DNA from: M3007 sp046316495
GTDB lineage: Bacteria; Bacteroidota; Bacteroidia; Chitinophagales; Saprospiraceae
NCBI GenBank assembly: GCA_046316495.1
Contig: JBKDAM010000148.1
Coordinates: 10,903 to 74,902 of the forward strand
Reading direction: 5' to 3'
DNA: 64,000 nucleotides
Shown: positions 33,779 through 42,997 of the stretch, piece after piece
Position numbering within the stretch: position 1 is the first letter of the stretch
How the letters are laid out: every line of letters starts with the position of its first letter
Notes under the pieces: generated by a model
What the model was told of the DNA's origin: nothing
Seen by the model: only the letters and a program-made list of their open reading frames with translations
The model's database searches: none
Translations under genes and position numbers: made by a program

Positions 33779-35620
33779 ATGTGTGGAATTGTTGCTTATA
33801 TTGGAAAAAAGCAGGCCTACCCTATCCTTATTAAAGGTTTGCAACGACTAGAGTACAGGGGCTATGACTCAGCTGGTATCGCTCTTTCTAATGGTCATTT
33901 AAACATTTATAAAAAGAAAGGTAAAGTTGCAGACTTAGAGGCTTATGTCAAGGATAAAGACGTTCACGGTCATGTTGGTATTGGCCATACCCGTTGGGCT
34001 ACCCATGGAAAACCGGATGATTTGAATGCGCATCCTCATACTGGGTCTAATGGCCGGATTGTGTTGATTCATAACGGTATAATCGAGAACTACGCGGTCA
34101 TTAAGAGTGCTCTTGCAAAGTTAGGTCATACGTTCTCCAGTGAGACGGATACGGAAGTACTTGCACATTTGATTGAGGAGGTGCAGCGTCGGGAAAACCT
34201 TCCAGTAGAGGAGGCTGTCCGGCAAGCACTAACACAAGCACATGGTGCGTATGCAATTGTTGTAATGGACCGGGAGGACCCAGGTAAATTGGTGGCAGCG
34301 AGGAAGTCGAGCCCACTCTTACTAGGGATAGGTAAAGATGAATTTTTAGTAGCATCAGATGCAACACCTATTGTTGAATACACGAAGAAAGTGGTGTATT
34401 TGAATGATGAGGAGATTGCCACGATTACATTGGATGGGCAAATGACGGTAAAGACTCTTCGGAATGAAGAGACGACACCGACTATCCACCAGATCGAATT
34501 AGAGATAGAGCAGATAGAAAAAGGGGGGTATGCTCATTTTATGTTGAAGGAAATATTCGAGCAGCCTACAACGATTGCAGAGTGTATGCGGGGTCGAATG
34601 AACGCTGATGAGGGCTGGATGCGCTTGGGGGGTATGAGTGAATACAAAATGCGCATGATAAATGCAGATCGATTCATAATACTCGGTTGTGGAACATCTT
34701 GGCATGCGGGGATGATTGCAGAGTATTTGTTTGAGGAATTGGCTCGTCTACCTGTAGAAGTAGAGTATGCCTCTGAATTCAGGTACCGCCATCCAGTTGT
34801 CCGCGAACGGGATGTTGTTTTAGCGATTTCTCAATCGGGCGAAACAGCCGATACCTTTGCGGCGTTAGAGCTCGCTAAAGAGGCTGGAGCACTTACGTAC
34901 GGTATTGTAAATGTAGTTGGCTCTTCTATTGCCCGTTTAACCCATAGTGGTTCCTATATTCACGTTGGGCCTGAGATTGGGGTGGCGTCCACAAAAGCGT
35001 TCACCGGTCAAGTGACCATGTTAACCATGATGGCGCTAGTATTAGGGTATGAGCGTGGCTATCTGCCTAAGTCTCAATACCAGAAACTAGTTCAAGAGCT
35101 TGCTCAAATCCCATCAAAAATTGACCAACTGCTGAACTCTTGTCAGGAAAAGGTAGCCTACATCGCCGGTGAATTTAAGGACGCATCGAATGCGCTGTAT
35201 CTGGGTCGTGGCTATAATTTCCCAGTTGCACTAGAGGGGGCGTTAAAATTGAAGGAGATATCCTATATTCATGCGGAGGGTTATCCAGCTGCTGAGATGA
35301 AGCACGGTCCTATTGCCTTGATAGATGAAAACATGCCCGTGTTTGTAATCGCTACCAACCTCAGCGCTTATGATAAAATTGTTTCCAATATTCAGGAGGT
35401 AAAAGCTCGTAAGGGAGTAGTAATTGCTTTGGTAACGGAGGGTGATGAAGTTATCAAAAGGATTGCGGACCACACCATTGAGATTCCTGCTACAGAAGAG
35501 CCGTTTACCCCACTTTTGTCGGTGATACCATTGCAGTTGCTGGCTTACCATATTGCGTTGCTTCGTGGGTGTAATGTAGACCAGCCTAGGAATTTGGCTA
35601 AGTCTGTTACCGTCGAGTAG
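33779..35620 (+). CDS. glmS: Glutamine--fructose-6-phosphate aminotransferase (isomerising)
   Basis: GlmS makes glucosamine-6-phosphate from fructose-6-phosphate and glutamine, the entry to UDP-GlcNAc for peptidoglycan and lipid A. The 613-residue protein starts MCGIVAYIG with the N-terminal nucleophile Cys2, followed by the glutaminase domain (RLEYRGYDSAGIAL, HTRWATHGKP). Two SIS domains follow (about 290-420 and 460-600; GCGTSWHAG, SQSGETADT, GRGYNFPVALEGALKLKE). It ends with the conserved PRNLAKSVTVE. There is no glmS ribozyme in the 148-bp leader that I can recognise. Confidence 0.97.
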   Translation: MCGIVAYIGKKQAYPILIKGLQRLEYRGYDSAGIALSNGHLNIYKKKGKVADLEAYVKDKDVHGHVGIGHTRWATHGKPDDLNAHPHTGSNGRIVLIHNGIIENYAVIKSALAKLGHTFSSETDTEVLAHLIEEVQRRENLPVEEAVRQALTQAHGAYAIVVMDREDPGKLVAARKSSPLLLGIGKDEFLVASDATPIVEYTKKVVYLNDEEIATITLDGQMTVKTLRNEETTPTIHQIELEIEQIEKGGYAHFMLKEIFEQPTTIAECMRGRMNADEGWMRLGGMSEYKMRMINADRFIILGCGTSWHAGMIAEYLFEELARLPVEVEYASEFRYRHPVVRERDVVLAISQSGETADTFAALELAKEAGALTYGIVNVVGSSIARLTHSGSYIHVGPEIGVASTKAFTGQVTMLTMMALVLGYERGYLPKSQYQKLVQELAQIPSKIDQLLNSCQEKVAYIAGEFKDASNALYLGRGYNFPVALEGALKLKEISYIHAEGYPAAEMKHGPIALIDENMPVFVIATNLSAYDKIVSNIQEVKARKGVVIALVTEGDEVIKRIADHTIEIPATEEPFTPLLSVIPLQLLAYHIALLRGCNVDQPRNLAKSVTVE

Positions 35621-35666
35621 TGCTGAACGTACAGTGTATTATTTTATGCGCTCAGCGTAAATCTAT

Positions 35667-35809
35667 AATACTGGTGAATTAGCCCAAAGTTGACGTTGGT
35701 GTTTTGTCCTAGTTGTATTACTTTCTGTATCTAAGTATATGGAAATGTTTTGGCTAAAGCGGACAAAGCTTGATCCACGCACCTGGAGGTAATTCACCAG
35801 TATTTTTTT
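35667..35809 (+). ncRNA. Candidate structured RNA with 6S-like fold, ending in a U-tract
   Basis: A perfect 15-base inverted repeat, AATACTGGTGAATTA at 35667-35681 and TAATTCACCAGTATT at 35790-35804, is followed directly by a T-run to 35809, so the closing helix could act as its own terminator on the plus strand. Inside are a large internal loop of about 20 nt on each side, a second 8-bp helix (TTTTGTCC 35702-35709 with GGACAAAG 35761-35768) and an imperfect apical hairpin. The closing stem, big central bubble and distal stem resemble 6S RNA. No convincing promoter box was seen, only a weak match near 35640. Identity is inference. Confidence 0.45.
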
Positions 35810-35881
35810 GCCCGTCTATATCCTTGTTTTTTAGGCTGTGGACAGTCAATGGTGGTCTTAATCAGATTTAATGTCGACATC

Positions 35882-36235
35882 TTAGAATGTCAGTATACGA
35901 TCACTTTGAATAATTAGATGGGTCAATTCAGCCATTGTACTGATTTCTGCTTTTTCCACCAAAGTCGTTGATTTAAGTCCGCGGGCTTCTAGGCAGCTTC
36001 CACAAGTGAGCAACTTTGCTCCTTTGCTAGTAGAAAGCTTCAACATGCGTTCAATATTGTAGAATCCATTTGGTGTATTTTGGTTAGCAATGGCGCAGTT
36101 GACACCATCAGCCATTAAAAAAATAGAAAGTTGCGTGTTGGGGTGATCTTTTGTGATTTGATTGGCGATACGTAAGGCGTTGTAGGCCTTTTCGGTGCCA
36201 TAAGGGGCATCATTAATTATGATTAGAATATTCAT
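35882..36235 (-). CDS. DsrE/DsrF-like sulfur-relay family protein
   Basis: A 117-residue cytoplasmic protein. The start MNILIIINDAPYGTEKAYNALRIA and the block TCGSCLEARGL with two cysteines are typical of DsrE-like proteins, which carry sulfur or sense sulfur redox state through a conserved cysteine. The exact role here is unknown, since no other sulfur-relay genes are nearby. An upstream in-frame ATG at 36277 would add fourteen residues, but the conserved fold begins at the ATG at 36235, which I use. The 261-bp gap towards glmS holds the candidate structured RNA. Confidence 0.85.
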   Translation of the reverse strand: MNILIIINDAPYGTEKAYNALRIANQITKDHPNTQLSIFLMADGVNCAIANQNTPNGFYNIERMLKLSTSKGAKLLTCGSCLEARGLKSTTLVEKAEISTMAELTHLIIQSDRILTF

Positions 36236-36330
36236 AAGAAGTATGACAGGTGAATAAATAGTATCCATCATTGGCAAAATAGTCGCCTGCTCAAGTTAAG
36301 GATTTTTCCAGTAAACAGATACTTTAATGT

Positions 36331-36338
36331 TAACTTTG
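36331..36338 (+). promoter_or_regulatory. -7 box (TAACTTTG) for the NRDE gene
   Basis: Exact TAnnTTTG match 82 bp before the NRDE start codon, in the divergent gap with the DsrE gene. The -33 element is not evident. Confidence 0.45.
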
Positions 36339-36420
36339 CCGCATTGCGAATTTACATGAGCCAACAGCTTGTTGGGTATTACTTTCTATTATACAAAAAC
36401 CAATTTATGATTTTTAAGTA

Positions 36421-37092
36421 ATGTGTACCGTAAGTATTGTGCCGATTGTTGGTGGGCTTGTTTTGACTTCAAGCCGTGATGAGCAGAAAGCGCGCCCGAC
36501 GCTCGCACCTCAATATTATGAGCAAGGTGCAAGGCGGCTTTGGTATCCGAAAGATCAGCAGGCAGGTGGTACTTGGCTGGCTTTGGAGGAAGGAACAGGG
36601 AAGGCTGCCTGTTTACTTAACGGAGCTTTTGAGGCGCATGTTCGAGAGGCAAGCTACCGTAAAAGTAGAGGTCAGCTACTATTGGAGTATTTTGATTTTG
36701 AGGGTCCCTGGCACTTTCAAGAGCAAGTTGATCTTAGCCATATTGAGCCTTTTACACTTCTCATGTTGAATTTTCATGCTAATAAACTAGCAGAATTGCG
36801 TTGGGATGGTACTCATAAGCACTATTCGGAAGTTGATACCACTCGTCCAAGGATTTGGTCATCAGCTACTCTTTATACGGCATTAGAACGAGAAGCGCGT
36901 GAGCGATGGTTTGATGAGTGGCTAGAGAAAAATGATTGGGAACGGATTATAGAGTTTCACCTAGGAAAGTCGGGCGAAGATCCTGCTTTTGATATTCGTA
37001 TGCTCCGACCGGGAGGGCTTCAGACAGTGAGCATCTCACAAGTTTGTTTTCGAGGCATGAACGTGAAGCTTTTTTACCAAGATTTGCTCTAA
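36421..37092 (+). CDS. NRDE (TANGO2-like) family protein
   Basis: A 223-residue protein starting MCTVSIVP with the characteristic SSRDEQKARPT segment (the NRDE motif region), followed by WYPKDQQAGGTWLAL and ACLLNGAFEAH. Members adopt an Ntn-hydrolase-like fold with Cys2 in the nucleophile position. Human TANGO2 has been linked to haem and lipid handling, but the bacterial role is not established. It has its own promoter candidate and precedes the secreted thioredoxin gene by 64 bp. Confidence 0.85.
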   Translation: MCTVSIVPIVGGLVLTSSRDEQKARPTLAPQYYEQGARRLWYPKDQQAGGTWLALEEGTGKAACLLNGAFEAHVREASYRKSRGQLLLEYFDFEGPWHFQEQVDLSHIEPFTLLMLNFHANKLAELRWDGTHKHYSEVDTTRPRIWSSATLYTALEREARERWFDEWLEKNDWERIIEFHLGKSGEDPAFDIRMLRPGGLQTVSISQVCFRGMNVKLFYQDLL

Positions 37093-37156
37093 ATGCAGTT
37101 TATTTGTATTCATTTCACCAATAAAAAATATTTTATCACCATCACCGTAAATATAA

Positions 37157-37600
37157 ATGAAGATTCTTCATCTGATTATTACCTTTTATTTTCTTACATC
37201 TATTTCCGTTTTTGCTCAAACTGAACAGGTATCAGGTGTTCGTTTCTTGGAGGTTGATTGGGCTTCGGCCTTGTCCAAGGCGAAGCAGGAGAATAAGCTT
37301 ATCTTTTTAGATATTTATGCTTCGTGGTGTGGCCCATGCAAAAAATTGAAGCGAACCACTTTCGCTAATGAGAAATTGGGCACCTTTTTTAATGAACATT
37401 TCATTTGTGTCGCTGTAGACGGGGAGAAAGGCGAAGGCCCGAAGCTGGCAAGGCATTATTCTGTTCGAGGCTACCCAACCCTATTGTTCATAGATGGTTT
37501 GGGAAATGTTGTTCATCAGGAGGTTGGTTACATAAGGGCGAAGCACTTACACCGAATAGGAGATAATGTGTTTAGCAAGCACGTGAATCGGAAAAAGTAA
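37157..37600 (+). CDS. Exported thioredoxin-fold protein
   Basis: A 147-residue protein with a signal peptide (1-21, ending SVFAQ) and a thioredoxin domain: IFLDIYASWCGPCKKLKRTTF with the redox pair in WCGPC, and the cis-Pro loop RGYPTLLFI. It resembles DUF255/thiol:disulfide interchange proteins that keep periplasmic cysteines reduced or oxidised. The redox direction cannot be read from the sequence. It lies 43 bp before the cysteine-hydrolase-like gene on the same strand. Confidence 0.88.
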   Translation: MKILHLIITFYFLTSISVFAQTEQVSGVRFLEVDWASALSKAKQENKLIFLDIYASWCGPCKKLKRTTFANEKLGTFFNEHFICVAVDGEKGEGPKLARHYSVRGYPTLLFIDGLGNVVHQEVGYIRAKHLHRIGDNVFSKHVNRKK

Positions 37601-37643
37601 CAAAGCATTCGGGCTTACTTTCCTTTAATAATTATGAAAATCA

Positions 37644-38300
37644 ATGAATTATAAATCTGATCGCTTTTCTCGATCATTTACAGGAATAGGTCTGGCTTTG
37701 GCATGGCCTGACACGTATTGTAAGCAAGCGGGTGCTTGGTATGATTTTCTGATGAATAAGGTGGGTGTTGCAAGAAACAACTATTACAAGGTTGGTCACG
37801 CTGCACTTGTATTAATAAATAAGTCGGACGGTCTTTGCTACTACTATGACTTTGGTAGATACCATTCCCCATTTGGTTATGGCCGTGTTAGGAGTGCTTA
37901 TACAGATCACGATTTGACAATACCGATTCAGGCGCAGTTTGATGAGGGGGGAAATCTTAGTAATTTAGAGGATATAATGCTATTTTTAGCAGGGAATCCA
38001 TCTTGTCATGGAACGGGAGCCGTTCATGCTGGCTGGTGCGAGCTTGATTTTGAGCGAGCAAGTGCTGTGGCAATTGCCCTTCAGAGGAGAAGCCCGATTA
38101 TTTATGGGCCTTTTGTTTGGGGAGGGACGAACTGTTCTCGTTTTGTTCGAACCGTTTTGTTAGCAGGTCAACCGAATTTGCTAAGGTATTTTCGATTGTT
38201 AATCCCGGATACAATCAGTCCAACTCCTTTGGCCAATGTTCGAGCTGTTGGAAAGGTTGGGAGCTGGGTTTCTAAATTAGTATGGACGTATGCTAGCTAA
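37644..38300 (+). CDS. Possible permuted NlpC/P60-like (cysteine hydrolase) protein, unrecognised family
   Basis: A 218-residue protein without a signal peptide. The order of likely catalytic residues is histidine first (H52 in KVGHAALVLI) then cysteine (C164 in GGTNCSRFVRTVLL), as in circularly permuted NlpC/P60 or LRAT-like hydrolases. A YYYDFGRY strand and a Cys/His-rich segment (NPSCHGTGAVHAGWC) lie between. The enzyme class is inferred from this pattern only. Its 3' end overlaps the next gene by 11 bp, so the two are translationally coupled. Confidence 0.75.
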   Translation: MNYKSDRFSRSFTGIGLALAWPDTYCKQAGAWYDFLMNKVGVARNNYYKVGHAALVLINKSDGLCYYYDFGRYHSPFGYGRVRSAYTDHDLTIPIQAQFDEGGNLSNLEDIMLFLAGNPSCHGTGAVHAGWCELDFERASAVAIALQRRSPIIYGPFVWGGTNCSRFVRTVLLAGQPNLLRYFRLLIPDTISPTPLANVRAVGKVGSWVSKLVWTYAS

Positions 38301-38598
38301 GGGATATCTTCAGTCTACGCTTCCTGCTCCAGTTATGCCTGAAAATTTGCCCAGTCATGCCCAATGGTTGTCGGGAGAAGGTGCAGGCTCCTGGTTTGTA
38401 ATTCAATTGGAGGGTGCTGGCTCCTATGAAGTAGCTCGATTTGACCCAGAAGGAAGGTTAGAGTGTAAAGGGGTATTTAAGGTGCGGAACGCCTCTTTTT
38501 TTGATATTGAGAGGCCGTTTCAGGTAACCTATCTTTCGCACTGCCAACAGGTGACGTTGTTACAAGCGGGAGTAGTTGTTGTTTTGGATCGCATGTAG
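38290..38598 (+). CDS. Small unrecognised protein coupled to the cysteine-hydrolase-like gene
   Basis: A 102-residue protein with no signal peptide or membrane helix. The pattern GSWFVIQLEGAGSYEVARFDPEGRLEC (in parts) followed by RPFQVTYLSHCQQVTLLQ suggests a compact beta-rich domain with two conserved-looking cysteines. I do not recognise the family. The ATG at 38290 lies inside the end of the upstream gene, which points to a shared transcript and perhaps a joint function. Confidence 0.7.
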   Translation: MLAKGYLQSTLPAPVMPENLPSHAQWLSGEGAGSWFVIQLEGAGSYEVARFDPEGRLECKGVFKVRNASFFDIERPFQVTYLSHCQQVTLLQAGVVVVLDRM

Positions 38599-38636
38599 GA
38601 ATTTTATTAAGTTAACAGAATAATAGCTTTCAAAAA

Positions 38637-39146
38637 ATGGTGATAACACATTGTAAAAATGATCTTTATGCGCTTCGTAACCTAGTATCGAGGTTAACCC
38701 AAGAGCAATATGTATATGTTTCTAATTGTTTAGAGGGGGGCTCTTTGGGTCAACATTTACGCCATGTTTTAGAGTTTTACACTTGTTTATTGAAGGGTCG
38801 AGAGCAGGGAAAGATAAATTATGATACGCGGCAGCGCGATTTGCGCATTTCGAATGATCACTCATTTGCGCTCCAGCGAATGGACGAAATTATTGATCTA
38901 TTAGGTGAGGGGGCGGCAGATTGCCCCTTACTTTTGGAGGGGCAATTTGGGTTAGAAGAGACTTCACAAATGGCTACGCCGACTAGTTTCCAGCGAGAGT
39001 TGATCTATTGTCTAGAGCACAGTATCCACCATCAGGCCCTTATGAGGGTGGTTCTAAAAGAGATGGATCTGGTTCATCTGGCAGATAAACATTTTGGCGT
39101 TGCATCTTCCACGGTACGTTTTCGTCAGGGTTCTTCGGGTGAGTAA
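38637..39146 (+). CDS. DinB/YfiT-like putative metal-dependent protein
   Basis: A 169-residue helical protein resembling the DinB four-helix bundle. Histidines that could bind a metal appear in SLGQHLRHVLEF and EHSIHHQALMRV, the two positions where this superfamily places its metal ligands. Members include thiol transferases and stress-induced proteins. The substrate is unknown. It follows the small unknown gene by 38 bp and may belong to the same transcript. A weak A/T-rich stem-loop (39175-39198) lies downstream and could end it. Confidence 0.75.
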   Translation: MVITHCKNDLYALRNLVSRLTQEQYVYVSNCLEGGSLGQHLRHVLEFYTCLLKGREQGKINYDTRQRDLRISNDHSFALQRMDEIIDLLGEGAADCPLLLEGQFGLEETSQMATPTSFQRELIYCLEHSIHHQALMRVVLKEMDLVHLADKHFGVASSTVRFRQGSSGE

Positions 39147-39411
39147 TTTTGTAAGTGATTGGAGAATTACGAGCTTTTTAGCCGATTTATGCTAAAAATC
39201 AGGTTCTTTTAATAATTTTCTTGTTTAAGGGATCTAAACTGCCTTACTTTGCTGAGCGTATAGAGTTTTTTGAGTAATTGGAGGGCTGTTTTCTACAAGG
39301 GGTCCTCACGAAGGAAGAAGTACGTTACAAAGAAAGAATATTGATAGAGAAAGAGCATTTATTCTCCTTGTGGCACAATTATTTGGTTAATAGACAAACA
39401 TAGTATTAGCA

Positions 39412-39909
39412 ATGATGAGATTAGAGTACATACCAAGGGTTGGATTTGTTTTTGAAGGGAAGGAGGTGCGTTGGAGGTCCAGTCGTAGCGTGGTGCGGGG
39501 GAATCTAGGTGGGATATTTGAAGAGGAGGACCGCATGGTTGATCTCTCGGAATATTTTGAGGATGGTGAAAATCATACCATTGAGCAGCGCCGAGATTTG
39601 TACCACGATGAAGAAGATTCCTATTGTTTTTATTTAAACTACGATGAAGAGGATCTTTTAACGGAGTTAGAGGTGCATTCTGGACTTGCCATCTTAGTAA
39701 ACGGACACGAAATGGAATTTGACTCTGATATTTACCGTATTTTAGAGTCAATGAACGATTCAGGAAACCGGGGTATTGAGTTGGAAGAGGGTAACTATTT
39801 ATTCCAGGATTTAAAGATGACGATTGCAAGCTCAGCGGCTACGGGTGGCGATGGAAACGGACTTGCTTATTTTTATGGGGCGGAGAATGTGGAGCATCTG
39901 TTGGGCTGA
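39412..39909 (+). CDS. Acidic unrecognised protein
   Basis: A 165-residue, strongly acidic protein (runs such as FEEEDRMVDLSEYFEDGE and YDEEDLLTELEV) with no signal peptide, membrane helix or known motif. The second codon is another ATG (39415). It is isolated by gaps of 265 and 289 bp that hold no other gene. The upstream gap contains TTACTTTGC near 39243, one base off the phylum promoter pattern. It may be an accessory or immunity-like protein, but there is no direct evidence. Confidence 0.6.
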   Translation: MMRLEYIPRVGFVFEGKEVRWRSSRSVVRGNLGGIFEEEDRMVDLSEYFEDGENHTIEQRRDLYHDEEDSYCFYLNYDEEDLLTELEVHSGLAILVNGHEMEFDSDIYRILESMNDSGNRGIELEEGNYLFQDLKMTIASSAATGGDGNGLAYFYGAENVEHLLG

Positions 39910-40198
39910 CTTTAGAGAGTGGGTGTTTTTTATTGTTTTTAAAAGGTTGTCAATTGTATATGTATATGTTGTTTATCTAGGCTGATAAAACAAATTGGTG
40001 GTTCCTGATAAAAACCATATATAACTGTAATATCAAAAAGAAGCTGAAAAGAGTTATGAATGGCGGCTGTACTTCCTACATCGGTAAAATGCCGTGAATA
40101 GATTAATTGATCTGCGGTTGGAGACTAATTAGCAGACGATTTTGAATAAGATCCTTACTATTGTGACTCCCCAAGAAGAACGCTAGTTGATTTGAGCC

Positions 40199-42985
40199 AT
40201 GTTAATTTTTTTTAGACGGATCTATTCTATTTTGGGGGCTATTACGCTCTTCTTTATTTGCCTGACGCTTTTTTCTTGTATGGAGGAGCCATCAGGCCCT
40301 GGCTTTAAAATTGGCTTTTCCCAATGTTGTGATGATCCGTGGCGGCATGTGATGGAAAAAGAGATGAGGCGGGAAATGACATTCTACCCTGAGATGTCCC
40401 TTCATATTGTGAGTGCTGGAGGTAGCAGTGAACGGCAGATAGATCAAATTCGGCAGTTAATGCGCGAGGGATTAGATTTATTAATCGTTTCACCAAATGA
40501 GTCTGAGCCACTAACAGCGGTGATTGAGGAGGTATTTGATGCAGGAATTCCTGTGATTTTAATAGATCGCAAGACAAATTCAGACAAGTATACTGCTTAC
40601 ATAGGAGCTGACAATTATGAGATAGGAGAGACAGCAGCACATTACATTGCGAATAAGTGGGGAGGGCGTTCCAATATACTGGAGATTAAGATGCTAATGA
40701 CTATTTCGCCTGCAATTGAGCGTAATCGTGGCTTTATGTCAGGGATGAGTATGTATCCTGGATTAAAAAAAGTAGGTGAAATCGAGTTGCCTTATTTGGA
40801 GAAGGATGGGGATGCTGCAATTGGAAGATTATTGAAGGAGCACCCAGAGGCAAATGTTGTTTTTGCGCACACAGATTTATTAGCGGAGACGGCGTACAGG
40901 GTTGCTCAGAGGGAGGGCGTTTCTACCCCTTTGGCCTATATTGGTATTGATGGGATTCCTGGTACTGGGAATGGGATTCAGGCGGTGGAAGATGGCGTAT
41001 TAACTGCTTCACTCCTGTATCCTACCGGTGGGTCTGAAGCCATAAAACTTGCCTTGGCCATTTTGAATAGATTGCCTTTTGAGCGAAAGAATATTCTTCA
41101 ATCTACGGTAATTGACCGAGGGAACGCTCGTATACTTCATGCACAAATGAAAAAAGAGGCGAGTTTGCAAGAAAGTATAGATAAACAATCAAAGGGACTT
41201 ACAGAGCTCAAAAGTATTTATAGAAGTCAAAAGACATACATTTTTGTACTAGTTTCCAGTTTATTGATCTCTATCCTGCTGGGTGCATTTTTTTTGAAAT
41301 CACTGCGTACAAAGCAAGCTGTCAATCGCCGATTGGAGCAAAAAAATCGGGAAGTACTGGAGAATGAGCAGCAGATCATGGCGATGTCAGACGAGCTTAG
41401 GAGTGCTACCCAGGCGAAGGTTGACTTTTTTACTAACATTTCACATGAGTTTCGAACGCCTTTAACGCTGATTTTGGGATTTACGGAAGATTTATTTCCA
41501 AAATCAAAGCAAGACGCGGAAACAAGGCAAAATTTGCGATTGATCCAGCAAAATGCACAGCGATTGTTACGATTGGTTAATCAAATTCTGGATTTTAGAA
41601 AAGTGGAGAGCGAGGCAATGAAGTTGAGGGCATCGGAAAATAACATTGTTGCATTTGTTCGTGGGGCCATGGAGTCGTATTCTAAAAAAGCGCAGCAGCG
41701 GCAGATTGATTTTAAGCTTGTGACACGACATGAAGCGTTGTCGGTTTGGTTTGATCAGGGTATGTTGGATAAAGTGTTATTTAATTTGTTATCCAATGCG
41801 TTCAAGTTTACCCCTAATGGGGGGAGCATTCAAGTTTCTATTTCGGTAGATCAGTTTGAGAACAGGGTAAAGATACGAGTAGAAGACAGCGGAAATGGCA
41901 TGAGTCAAGAGGTGGCGGAGCATATTTTTGATGTTTTTTATCAAGCGCCGGATGGGCAAACAGTTGGCTCTGGACTTGGTTTGTCTCTTTCAAAGGCCTT
42001 GGTTGAGCTTCATAAAGGAGAGATTTCTGTTACAAGTATATTAGGGAAAGGATCAAGATTTGTGGTGGCATTACCTATGGGCAAGGAGCATTTATTACCA
42101 GGACAAATGGTGGATGAGGTCCACGATTATACCTATTTAGCGGCAGCTCAAATTTTTGAACAAGAGGAAATGGAGGAGGACATTATTGGACTCGGTAGTG
42201 CGGGTGTTCCAGATCAGCAAGTACTTGTAATCGAGGATAACGAAGAGATGCAATTTTTTCTAAAAAAGAAGCTTCGATCACGGTACCAAGTGATGTCTGC
42301 AATAGATGGTGAGACTGGTTTGGAGCTAGCCTTGAAATCTGTTCCAGATTTAATATTATGTGATGTTCTCTTAAAGGGTATGAACGGTTTAGAGGTAGTG
42401 CGTTCATTAAAATCAGATTTAAGAACCTCCCATATTCCTATTATACTTTTAACTGCGCGGGGTTCTGAGGAACAGCAGTTAGAGGGTTTACGGACTGGGG
42501 CAGATGATTATATGACGAAGCCGTTTAACGTGAAATTTTTGTTAGAAAAAATCAAAAATCTACTGAATAACCGGCATTTATTGCGAGATAGTTTTGGAAA
42601 TAAGCTGCTTTATCTAGAAAGTACCGCTGGCACAGATCGTATAGTTGGGACGGAGCTGACCTTAGATGAGCAGTTTTTGGTCCGATTTAAGCAATATATT
42701 GATTTACATTTTAACCGACAGGATTTTCAGGTAAACGATTTGTGCAAGGAGTTAAAGCTCTCTCGATCTCAATTATACCGGAAAGTGAAGGCTTTATTGG
42801 GGCAGAGCATAAGTGACTACATTCAAGATATACGTTTGGAGCGTGCAAGACAATTATTGACAGAAGGGCACAAAAGTGTTTCAGAGATTGCGTACGCAGT
42901 GGGTTATTCCTCTCCTGATTATTTTTCGACTGTTTTTAAATCTAAATATAATATTGCTCCTTCGCAGTTTAGCAAATCGATATAA
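40199..42985 (+). CDS. Hybrid two-component regulator with periplasmic sugar-binding domain
   Basis: A 928-residue one-protein signalling chain. The N-terminal membrane segment (about 1-27) is followed by a LacI/type I periplasmic-binding domain (about 35-310; VILIDRKTNSDKYTAYIGADNY), a second membrane helix (about 345-367), a HisKA domain with H416 (NISHEFRTPL), a HATPase domain (NLLSNAFKFTPNGG, GSGLGLSLSKAL), a receiver domain with phospho-acceptor D722 (LILCDVLLKGMNG) and an AraC-type DNA-binding domain (SRSQLYRKVKALLG, AYAVGYSSPDYFS). The same arrangement in Bacteroides thetaiotaomicron (BT1754) senses fructose for a fructan locus. The gene order downstream supports the same role. The 289-bp upstream gap shows a 9-bp direct repeat (CTGATAAAA at 39982 and 40005). 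Confidence 0.92.
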   Translation: MLIFFRRIYSILGAITLFFICLTLFSCMEEPSGPGFKIGFSQCCDDPWRHVMEKEMRREMTFYPEMSLHIVSAGGSSERQIDQIRQLMREGLDLLIVSPNESEPLTAVIEEVFDAGIPVILIDRKTNSDKYTAYIGADNYEIGETAAHYIANKWGGRSNILEIKMLMTISPAIERNRGFMSGMSMYPGLKKVGEIELPYLEKDGDAAIGRLLKEHPEANVVFAHTDLLAETAYRVAQREGVSTPLAYIGIDGIPGTGNGIQAVEDGVLTASLLYPTGGSEAIKLALAILNRLPFERKNILQSTVIDRGNARILHAQMKKEASLQESIDKQSKGLTELKSIYRSQKTYIFVLVSSLLISILLGAFFLKSLRTKQAVNRRLEQKNREVLENEQQIMAMSDELRSATQAKVDFFTNISHEFRTPLTLILGFTEDLFPKSKQDAETRQNLRLIQQNAQRLLRLVNQILDFRKVESEAMKLRASENNIVAFVRGAMESYSKKAQQRQIDFKLVTRHEALSVWFDQGMLDKVLFNLLSNAFKFTPNGGSIQVSISVDQFENRVKIRVEDSGNGMSQEVAEHIFDVFYQAPDGQTVGSGLGLSLSKALVELHKGEISVTSILGKGSRFVVALPMGKEHLLPGQMVDEVHDYTYLAAAQIFEQEEMEEDIIGLGSAGVPDQQVLVIEDNEEMQFFLKKKLRSRYQVMSAIDGETGLELALKSVPDLILCDVLLKGMNGLEVVRSLKSDLRTSHIPIILLTARGSEEQQLEGLRTGADDYMTKPFNVKFLLEKIKNLLNNRHLLRDSFGNKLLYLESTAGTDRIVGTELTLDEQFLVRFKQYIDLHFNRQDFQVNDLCKELKLSRSQLYRKVKALLGQSISDYIQDIRLERARQLLTEGHKSVSEIAYAVGYSSPDYFSTVFKSKYNIAPSQFSKSI

Positions 42986-42997
42986 TGAATTTGTGTT

